Positions 55,549-64,000 of a stretch of DNA of 64,000 nucleotides are shown here, one piece after another (the first letter of the stretch is position 1; the number at the start of each line of letters is the position of its first letter). The translations under genes were made by a program, and so were the position numbers. Source of the DNA: Kitagawia praeruptora (lineage: Eukaryota; Streptophyta; Magnoliopsida; Apiales; Apiaceae); contig CM075346.1 in assembly GCA_037693485.1 (NCBI GenBank), positions 46,732,001 through 46,796,000 on the forward strand, read 5' to 3'. Under the pieces are notes generated by a model that saw only the letters and a list, made by a program, of their open reading frames with translations, was not told the origin of the DNA and ran no database searches.

Positions 55549-57252
55549 AACACCCCCAAACTTAAACCGATGCTTGTCCTCAAGCATAAACAATTACAAC
55601 TAACTAACTAACTAGTACCACTTCCGTAGGTGATCACGGTTGCATTTGGCATATGCAACAAGCCCTTTAAACCCCTAGGCAGCCCTAGTGGACGAGTAAG
55701 GTCTCGTGAGGGCCTATAGCGAATGTACCCACAAAATCCATTTAACCTAATGCAATGCAATGCATGAATGCAACTAAATGAAAATGCAAAGATCCCTTTC
55801 AAACTCACCAAACCAACTAACAAGCAAACATCTCAAAGAATGCAAATAAATCCAAGTAGAGCTCGACTAAGTCCCCGTATACTAACAATACATGACAGAA
55901 ACGTGCGTGTGTGCGATGCTCATCAGAAATACTCCCAATACTAGGTCAAAAATCATACCTATTCTTCGCCAAGACAATCACAGGTTTATAAATAGAATAG
56001 ACTGTAGACACTTCATAACTTAGAAACACCTCCATCCTCATTCAAGTTAGCCAGGAATTCATGCTTTATTACTACACTACGACACATAATACCACAAACA
56101 ACACGCATGCTTATTTAACCGTGCAATGAATGAGACCCCAAAAGGCTTATACAATAATACCCATGTAGCGAGTGTTAGGTCAGCAATCCCAAACCACAAG
56201 GCTTTAGGTTACTAGGACTAAGTCCCCTCAGACTTAATTACTCGAGTATTAAAGAGCTCACTCTGGTTAATTCTGCATTTAAACAATTAAACTATTGACT
56301 CTTTTTTTTTTCTTTTTTTTTCTTTTTTTTTTCATGCAATCTGGAATGAGAATTCTCAATTCCAACCCTAGAATACTCATATAAATATGAGCTGGCTACT
56401 AGCCATTTGACACCTAGCCATTATTCAACAAATATTAACAACTAGCATGAAATCCCTGGTTTCCCCCAAACTTAGACTTTAGTGCTCCTACGCCATCAAG
56501 GGAATAACGAAAATTCTAAATATAATCAAGTGATTAAATCTCAAAACTCCAAACAAGCATAACCTCAACCTAGCCCAAAAGCAAACAATGAGACTGTGTA
56601 AAAGTTTTGTTCCCGTAACATGCAAGTCAATTCCTAGGAACTATAAATCAGGCCTCTACTCATCATCACCACACTCAATTAAAACATCTACCTATCAATC
56701 AAAATCAGCTCGTCCTAAGGGATCATGAAAAATGCATGCCATGAAAATGCAACTAAATGAAAACTCACATGGTATACGAAAAGAAAAACAGAATGTCCTA
56801 TATGAAACAAACGTAGATAACACAACATATATGCATGATTTACTACTACTAATATGAAAAGCATGAAATCCTACATGAACAAATAATATAACAACAACTA
56901 CTAATCCCTCAAACCACCCCCAAACTTAAAATATTCAATGTCCGCATTGAATGGAAGTAAATACAAGGGATAGCAGAAAACATACCTAATCATCCTCCTC
57001 CTCGAAGGAATCGGAATCTGGCGGTGGATACTGCGTACGAGCTCCATAGACTGGCTACCAGCTCAAATAACAAGAATACTAGAAAACCCCAATTGACAAG
57101 AACACAAATTCGTAATAAAAATAAGATTAGAGAAAAAGATTTACCAAATACGAATCAAAGAGGTGAACTTGCAATTAATTCCTCTTTAGAATTGAATTTT
57201 TAGAGATTTAAATCAATAGAAGAGGAATTGGATTTGTATGTATAGGTGGGTA
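55549..57252 (-). mobile_element. Element E internal region, 3' part
   Basis: Polypurine tract (minus strand AAGTTTGGGGGTG), conserved block (55610-55740), a long non-coding stretch matching element A (56050-56400), a polypyrimidine run (56301-56333), then sequence close to element B up to 56985. Beyond this E differs from B: the conserved stem-loop is absent, and on the minus strand a short frame ends in TQYPPPDSDSFEEEDD with its stop near 56988. 57060-57252 looks like leader or intron. The Tekay-like element cuts it off at 57253. Confidence 0.7.
55610..55740 (-). repeat. Conserved block beside the polypurine tract (element E copy)
   Basis: As 10310-10440 and 24094-24230. The minus-strand frame 55608-55823 ends HMPNATVITYGSGTS, as in element C. 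Confidence 0.75.
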
Positions 57253-60200
57253 TGTAAGAACCCTAATTTTTGGTAATATTTTATTTTATTTAATATCTTG
57301 TGGCAATGTCAATATGGAACCTTTCTGGTCATCCCTGTTGATTAATGGAATTGATTGTCTGAGAAATTGTGTTGTTGTATTCACTATGTAAGATAAAAAG
57401 GGAGATTGTGAAGGCAAGAGTCCTATTGTTAGTGAGATTTATAAAACTTGGGATTGAGAATGATTAGAGTGTTAAAAGATTTATTAAGAATTATGATAAG
57501 GAATTATGGACATTCGAGGAATTTACACAATTAGTACTTAAGGAATTATAGGGGAAATCTCTACGCGACAAAATATTATTACGAGAGATTAATTAAGATA
57601 CGATACGAATTAAAGATTAGATAATAAGCATTGGTGGAAGAATAATAATACAAGGAGTAGTATTGCATGCAAGCCCATGCAACCAAGTAGTTAGAAATCA
57701 AGCAAACTAGTTAGCCATTGGAAGATGAATAGTGCCTAGTTACTTGCTTTTTCAAAAAGGAGGAGACAAGAAGTACTAGTAGCCATACCTATGTTGTACA
57801 TGCATATACTTACACTAATACATATCACCCAATCCCATAACTCAATTATTCACTCATCACAAAAATCAAAACACAAAAACACACCCCCCCCCCCTTGGAG
57901 CAAGAAACTCTCGGCCAAGAACAAAAAGGAAGAAGAAAATTTCTTCTTCCCCCTTTCCCATCACTCATAATTCACACCATAATTCCTAGGTCATCTACAT
58001 CATCTAGACAAGGTATGTTAGCAATTTCACTCCATTTCATCCACCCAATTTCAAGTTACAAATTGTTAAAGTTTGGATGAATAGTAACCAAGTTTGTTCT
58101 TCCTTTAGATCTTGCATTATAAGTGTTGTAGGAGACCATCTAAGGTGTTGTTGAGTTGTGAAAAGCTTACCCAAGGCCCCTAGGTGCTCAAGAAGGTATA
58201 AAATCACAAACCCTCTTGGTTATGTAGTATTTATGATATTTGGTAGTAGATCCATGTATTTATGAGCTAATCTTGGTTGTATATGTATTGGATAGCATGG
58301 ATCTTGAATTTTGATGTTGAGATTGTGACTTTTATGACTATGGATAGTATATACTCCCTCTGTCCCCCTTGGTTCTTTACCTTGGGGGACGTAATTCTGG
58401 CACGGATTTTAAGGTGCAATTTGCGGATAGTTTCATAACTTATTTTTTAAATTTTCTTTTTTTGTATAAAAATAGAATTGTTCTATTTTTATACATAAAA
58501 AGAAAATTTAAAAAATAAGTTATGTAACTATATTTTTTAGGAGCCTTAAAATGCGTGTCGAGTAGTGAAAAAGAAATGTAAAGAAATGGGAGGGACAGAG
58601 GGAGTATATCACCATGAGTGTTATGAACCATGATTTGAGTGTATTAAGTGTTGGTTGTATGGTGGAATTGTGGAAAATGGTTGATCTAAGTAGTATGTGC
58701 ATGCTGAGTTTTTCTAGGAGCAATGACCTGCCTTGTAACACGGTTTTGAACACCCAAATGTTGTCCCCTGATGTCCTACCTTATATTGTTGGAAAGATAA
58801 TTGAATGTAGTTTCTGTAAATGTAAGGTTCATGGCTAGATGATGTGTATATATTAAGTTATGGCCGGAGAAGTGAATTGTGTTTCTGGACTATGGACTGC
58901 ACTAAGTGACCCCCTTGTGAGCCTTGTTTAAACCCCTAAAAATTTATGTGGGATCATGGAAAAATTAGAGAAGCTAGGAAATACAGTGGTGAAGGCTACC
59001 CAAAAAGAATTGGATTAAAATACGAATTTTTGAATTTTATAAAAATGCTAGAGTAAATTTCGCGCAAGGGAAAAAGTCGTTAGTGGAGCATAATTTTAGG
59101 AGTAATGGTTATGGTTCGAATGTGGTAACTAAATTAAGTCGAATAAGTGACGAGCGTAATCGAGTGACGACATGGACCTATAGAGGGGCTAGAGTGTCAT
59201 AATACGAAGTCATTAAGTTAATTTCGTACCCCCTAAAACCCCGTAATTAAAGAGATATTGTTAAGATACTAACGAGCGGTTATTGCTTATGTATAGATCG
59301 TTCCACTCCGCACGCTCGACCACCCCAACCAAACCAAGGCAAGTTTACTTTTCAAAACTTATACATATACAAAGACTTTCACTGTTGTGTTTGTAGTTTT
59401 CAATTATATCAAATGCTATGTTTATCGAAGTATTGATGCAATTGAGATTGTATAAGTACATATATGCTTGTACCCCTTGAACTTAGAATAAAATGTTTTC
59501 TTCGGACAACGACTCTAGCAATAGAGGTCGTAGCGGTCCGTGTATATCTATTGACCGGGGAGCGGTATATTATTATATCGTATCTAGATTGCGAAAACCC
59601 GAAGGGTCATTCGGGTAGTATCGTATACTCAAGTAATTATTTTATATCTTCGTAAATACTCAAATTACCTATCTTGGATTAAAAGTTTATTTAATTAAAC
59701 AATTATTTTATTAATTATTAATATTAAATCTTAAAATATTAATTATTAATTATTGTTCTCTATTTTAAAAACAAAGCTAATCCAAGATACCTTTAGTACC
59801 TTCAAACTCGAACTTTTTCGAACTCAAAACATTTTTGAAAACCCCCGGTCAGGTTCTGCTTCTTGTATGATTTCAAGAGTTATCGGTCGACTGATGTCGA
59901 ACCACAATTACTCTGTTTTCAATCAAAATCAAGATTTTAAAAGAAAAAGAAAAAGGGACTCTGGCAGGTGTGGGAACCGTTGACGAACGATTCCCGGGAT
60001 GTGTAAGTGGCCGTGAGCCAGGCGGTCCATCACTTATTATTCCGGCCCAGGTGTTGCCGAAGGATGATTACGGATGTAGTTTTCATCGAGGGTGATTACG
60101 GATGTAGTTTTCACTCGGGGATAGTTACGGATGTAGTTTCTATCCTTCTACCGGTAGAGAAGACCCGCGGATTATTGGACTCGGATGTGGCGACTGATCA

Positions 60201-61001
60201 TCGTCAATCCCTGTCAGGTTTTATGTTTTCTTTAAGTCCCATTCCTCCACTTTGGAAAAATGCTTTGACACTGCATCTTAGGCCTATGTGCCAGTTGCCG
60301 ATAGTGTCCTATTTTAATGAGAAAGATGTTGACTTTATGCAGTAGCTAGAACTGCAAGGTTATTTTGAAAACAAGGGCACGTACTGGTGCACCTTTGAAA
60401 TTTACCAATAATGACAAGTGATTTTATCACTGATTGATACAAACGAGTTTAATGACTGTTATACATATGAAATGTTATATTGCTTACCTTATACCTATAT
60501 TCTTGCTGAGCTATAGTTGCTCACTCTTGCTTGTTTTCAAATTTTATAAACACAACAGCTAAGAGAAATGGCAAGAACCTGTCAAATTGTTCGAAAGCAG
60601 GTGACTAGACCCCAGGCTGCAGTTGAGATTCCACCGGTAGGCCCCATTAGCCGGATTGGTTGGCAACTTTTGTTAGTACGTTTTATTTATAAGTATGATC
60701 TGTGCAAGGCAGTGTACCGTAACAAACTTTCAAGCCGCCAACTTCACTTCATATCGAAGTGTTGCTGGTAGCATAAATGCTATTTAATTCGGTCTGTGAT
60801 AACTCTAAAACTTTTACTTTTGCTTATTCAAATGTATGACGTTTCTGAGACTCTAACCTGTGTGTGTGTGTGTGTGTGCGGTGTGAGTTTATTGTGGGGT
60901 CGATGGCTGTTTATTTATATTATGTGCAAGAACAAGTATGTTATTGATGGAAAATGGACCGTGAGCGCCTAGATCTCCGACCCCGGATCTGGGGCGTCAC
61001 A
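57253..61001 (+). repeat. 5' LTR of a Tekay/Del-like gypsy element
   Basis: About 3.75 kb from TGTAAGAACCCTAATTTTTG to GGGGCGTCACA, directly followed by a tRNA-Met primer site. The right end is firm. The left end is chosen from the TGTAAGAACCC motif and cannot be checked because the 3' LTR is outside the window. Contents: a C12 run (57883-57894) before a CTCTCGGCC-containing leader-like stretch, a Stowaway MITE (58354-58604), three about 28 bp units with TTACGGATGTAGTTTTCA (60063-60145) and a TG microsatellite (60859-60878). The ORFs inside (for example 57895-58080, 60007-60345) have no known domain. Confidence 0.7.
58354..58604. mobile_element. Stowaway-type MITE, copy 2
   Basis: 251 bp, ends CTCCCTCTGTCCC and GGGACAGAGGGAG, TA duplication at 58352-58353 and 58605-58606. 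Same family as 52601-52854, with the same GTATAAAAATAG centre and GCACGGATTTTAAGGTGCA string. It sits inside the Tekay-like LTR. Confidence 0.9.
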
Positions 61002-61005
61002 GAAA

Positions 61006-61016
61006 TGGTATCAGAG
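61006..61016 (+). other. Primer-binding site of the Tekay-like element
   Basis: TGGTATCAGAG, the standard initiator tRNA-Met primer site, four bases after the LTR. Confidence 0.95.
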
Positions 61017-61232
61017 AGGAGGTTACAGTTCTCAGAAACGATAGTAACTTAGGGAAGCAACCATAATGATACGAATATTAATAACACTAATAATAATCCC
61101 ATTAATACCTAGAGCTCTCATCGAGTTCACAGTCGGGTTATCGGATATAGCCCTGACTTCTAAGGCCCGTGAGGGAACTACTCCTTAAACCCTTCTTTAT
61201 GGTTAGTAACCTACCTTATTTCCCTTGTGTAG

Positions 61233-61934
61233 ATGGAGGAGATACCAGACCCTGAGGCCTATGAGAGGGAGCATGATGAGGCACTACTGAGAGAGACTGA
61301 GGACCCTGTTGAGGATACTGATGCTGACTCTGAGACCGACCCTGTGATTGAGCTGATAGAGGACACTGAGGAGGAGGATCCCGATGAGGAGCCCTTTGTT
61401 GAGCCTGAGCCTGTTACCCCCTCCCCTGTAGCCACTGATGAGGAGAGTGTGCGATCCGGTGAGGACCGTGTTGTGTCACCCCCACCCTCTCCACAGTCAT
61501 TGAGCCCTACTTCATCTGATGATGACTCCGAGGAGGATACTTCTAGCGAGGAGGAGCGTGACCCTACCCCTGCTCCTGCCCCTGTTATGCCACCCCCACC
61601 ACTGGACCTACCCCCGGTGTCGGGCGCCGAGCACGCCTACGTCGTGCAGTTCATGACCTGAGACTTACTTTCTGCCGAGGCCAGACTTAATGAGGCGAGG
61701 CGAGCACTAGTGGAGGAGCGCGAGGCGCGACTGAGGATTCAGGCTGAGATGAGGACCGCTGTTGCTAGGAGGACTAGGGCTCGACTCCACAGGATTGAGA
61801 GGAGGAGCCGCGAGAGGATTCTTGGTTTAGGGATCCGCGGGGGCGGAGTGATCCAGGCTAGGGATGCTAGGCGTGTTGTGCGTCGTGCATTTGCCCGAGT
61901 GAGGACCTTGCTCCGTCGCGGTGCGGCCCCGTGA
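61233..61934 (+). pseudogene. Extra ORF between primer site and gag of the Tekay-like element
   Basis: One frame of 234 codons with a single TGA at 61659-61661. The first part (MEEIPDPEAYEREHDEALL onward) is strongly acidic, with Ser/Pro and PPPP runs. The second part, after the stop, is very Arg-rich and helical (EAR, RRTRARLHRIERRSRERIL, RRVVRRAFARVRTLLRRG). The GC content is clearly above that of its surroundings, and codon position bias looks real. No domain is recognised. It could be a nucleic acid-binding or chaperone-like accessory protein; that is a guess from charge alone. The start at 61233 is the first ATG after a long leader. Confidence 0.6.
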
Positions 61935-62694
61935 TGTGTTACTGATAGCTCAGTCCCCTAGGTTCAGATGACATTAGTGTGTCGATTTTGCGGGATAGTT
62001 GACTTGTGCAGTGGCGTCCTTTCTGACCAGTGGATGAGTAGACTAACCTACATATATGTAAATGTGACTTCGGATAGTATGTACGGATGTAGCCCTACTT
62101 TTGTGTAGCCCTGACTATTCGGATTATGTACTTGTATTTGTTCCACTTTTGCTAGACTTTGACATCGGAACTATGTATTTGGCTCTAACATCCAAACTTT
62201 GTGACAACCCTTGTACCGTACTTATTTAGTTTCAGTTTCCTTGATATTGTTTCAACTGTTTTACTTTCTGATGCCATGCTATACTGTTTTGATATAAAAC
62301 TGTGATTATACAACTGCTACAAGCCACAAATACAACCATGCTGTTTCAAATTTATGATATGCGATTTCAAATTGTTCTCTACATTTTCCAAAATGTTCCT
62401 ACAATTTTTCTAAAATAAATCTTTCAAAAAAAAAAAAAAGGTTTTAGTTTATTTAAAATTCTAAAAATATTTCTACAGATTACGAAGTTTTGAAATTTTG
62501 GAAATTCCTACAAATGTTTTCGAACCACGTAACGACTTTCCCTAAAAAGGTTTTACAGTTTATCGCCATCATAAGGGCACTGCGAGTTTCGAAAATTTAA
62601 CCCTGTATAAGGAGGAACAATACGTTCCTGACTTCTCTAAATACGGTCAAATAATTTGAAAACCCTAACCCATTTTTGTCTTATTATCAGAATC
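61935..62694 (+). other. Leader between the extra ORF and gag
   Basis: About 760 bp without a gene; AT-rich, with an A13 run near 62430. A candidate intron or internal ribosome entry region, with no direct sign of either. Confidence 0.4.
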
Positions 62695-64000
62695 ATGCCA
62701 CCCAGAAGAATGAACACTCGAGCTCACCCGGCCAACTCTGAAGGCCAGGGTAGCCACCATGGGTCGGAAGGCCACCAAAACCGTGAGAGAGAGGACTTGA
62801 ACCTGAGCGAGGATGAAGGTAGTGACTATAACTTGTTTGATAACTCTGAGTATGATGAAGAGGAAGCTGAAGATGATACCCTAGAGGTGTAAAACCCAAG
62901 GAGAAACCCTATGGAGCGATTCATGGACCTACTCAGGCAGAACTTGGACCGTCCCCCGGTTCAGCCACCACCCAACAATGCGAATGCCAATGCCTTTCGA
63001 AATTTCAAATCCCTGAAACCCCCGGAGTTTAAGGGAACTGCAGACCCGGTCGAGGCAAGAGCCTGGATGAAAGAAATGGAAAAATCTTTTGAGATACTAG
63101 GAGTCGCTGAAGAGCAGAAAACTGTTTTCGCCACCTATCTCCTGAAGGGTGAGGCAAACTACTGGTGGGAAGCTAAAAAGAATTTGGAGGGAAGAGGTGT
63201 GGTGACCTGGGAGAGGTTTAGCGAGTTGTTCTTGGAAAAGTATTTCCCTAGGTTCATGGAAACACAAATGGAGCTGAAATTTTTGGAACTAAAGCAAGGT
63301 AACATGACGGTGGCCGAGTATGAGGCAAGATTTACTGAGCTGTCAAGGTTTGTGCCGGAATATGTGAACTCTGAGGTGAAGAGGGCCCGAAGGTTTCAAT
63401 TGGGGCTAAAGCAATGGATTCAGAATCGTGTGGCGGTTCTTGAGCTGACAGACTATGCCACCCTGGTACAGAAAGCATCGATTGTTGAGGCTGGGGGTGA
63501 ACAGATGCAGAAGGAGAGGGAAGGAAAGAAGAGGAAGTTTGACAGTCGAAAGGGAAACTCTGCGGGAGGGAGCTTTCCGAACAAATTTAAGCGAGGAACA
63601 ATGTCCCAACCCAGCGGAAACTTTGGAACCAAGAGAGCTGAAAGTTGGAGTGTGGGCCAGAGCGGCCGACCACAGGGATCATCGTACTCTACCCCACCCA
63701 GAGCCCCACCCCCGGAATGCAACAAATGTGGAAGGAAACATGCGGGGGTGTGTAACCTGCAAGATGTGAAGTGCTTCAAGTGTGGGCTAACAAGACATTA
63801 TGCTAACACCTGTCGAGGAACTAGTAACAACACCAGTGCCGGAGGTAATTGCTTCAAGTGTGGGAAACCAGGGCACCGAATGAGGGAATGTATGTCCTCT
63901 GGGCCAGCTGCATCAAGAGTGAGTGGAACTGCTTCTAACAGGGCCCCTACTGCAAGAACTTTTAACATGACTGTGCAAGATGCCGTGAGGAACACGGATG
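62695..64000 (+). pseudogene. Tekay/Del-like chromovirus gag, partial, with early stop
   Basis: Gag from ATG 62695 (MPPRRMNTRAHPANSEGQG). After an acidic stretch a TAA at 62890-62892 (codon 66) interrupts the frame. The same frame is then open from 62893 to the window end, with an ATG at 62911. The capsid-like region has FRNFKSLKPPEFKGTADPVE, WMKEMEKSFEILGV, ANYWWEAKKN, WERFSELFLEKYFP and VAEYEARFTELSRFVPEYV (Retrotrans_gag family). Then come a basic linker and Cys-His knuckles CNKCGRKHAGVC (incomplete), CFKCGLTRHYANTC and CFKCGKPGHRMREC. Pol lies beyond the window. Whether translation can restart at 62911 is unknown. Confidence 0.88.

Noticed and set aside
1..64000. Single-copy host gene anywhere in the window
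   Set aside because: Every coding stretch I could support belongs to a transposable element; remaining gaps show no exon-like structure, though short exons cannot be excluded without transcripts.

Overview
This is a stretch of plant nuclear genome, most likely from a eudicot, that consists almost wholly of transposable elements. It holds plant-type Ty1/copia and Ty3/gypsy elements, plant L1 and RTE LINEs, a CACTA transposon, Stowaway-type MITEs and Helitron-like ends, with AT-rich spacers. I see no convincing host gene. Species and family cannot be fixed from the sequence alone. Names A to E below are my own labels for LTR elements with no recognised name.

Layout. 1-2225: 3' part and 3' LTR of element A, inserted into a copia pol gene (2226-3482) whose 3' LTR is 3497-3932. 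That copia element sits in a gypsy-type LTR fragment (3933-4689, minus strand), which interrupts the endonuclease region of an RTE-type LINE (4690-6142, minus strand). The LINE abuts an LTR of element C. 6245-23737: a 17.5 kb Tat-type gypsy element (minus strand, TSD ACCAC) inserted in that same C LTR. It has decayed gag-pol, and on the opposite strand a spliced accessory gene with a Transposase_28-like domain. That gene is cut by element B (8743-14717, TSD ACCGC). 23738-35081: element C as a tandem LTR-internal-LTR-internal-LTR unit; its last LTR carries an unidentified 1.26 kb insertion. 35082-38901: end of a CACTA element with its transposase-associated domain and subterminal repeats. 39882-44688: element D (TSD AATAT), non-coding and built of three kinds of tandem repeat, with the same primer-binding site as the Tat element. 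45209-45958: a foldback element. 46364-51310: an L1 LINE with one nonsense codon in ORF2. 51311-54265: MITEs, a LINE tail and Helitron-like ends. 54266-57252: 3' LTR and internal part of element E. 57253-64000: 5' LTR, leader with an extra ORF, and gag of a Tekay/Del-like chromovirus running off the window.

How they relate. Elements A, B, C and E form a loose group of non-autonomous LTR elements. B and C have a primer site matching plant tRNA-Asp, a single small ORF just after it, and a conserved stem-loop about 47 nt after the ORF stop. B, C and E share a conserved block beside the polypurine tract. They would need pol enzymes from elsewhere. Element D probably depends on Tat-type elements. 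The most unusual features are the antisense spliced gene of the Tat element with its own candidate promoter, and a GC-rich palindrome (GGCGCGCC / GGACGCGTCC) scattered through the Tat element in coding and non-coding parts but not in element B nested inside it. Similarity figures are estimates by eye; no database search was possible.
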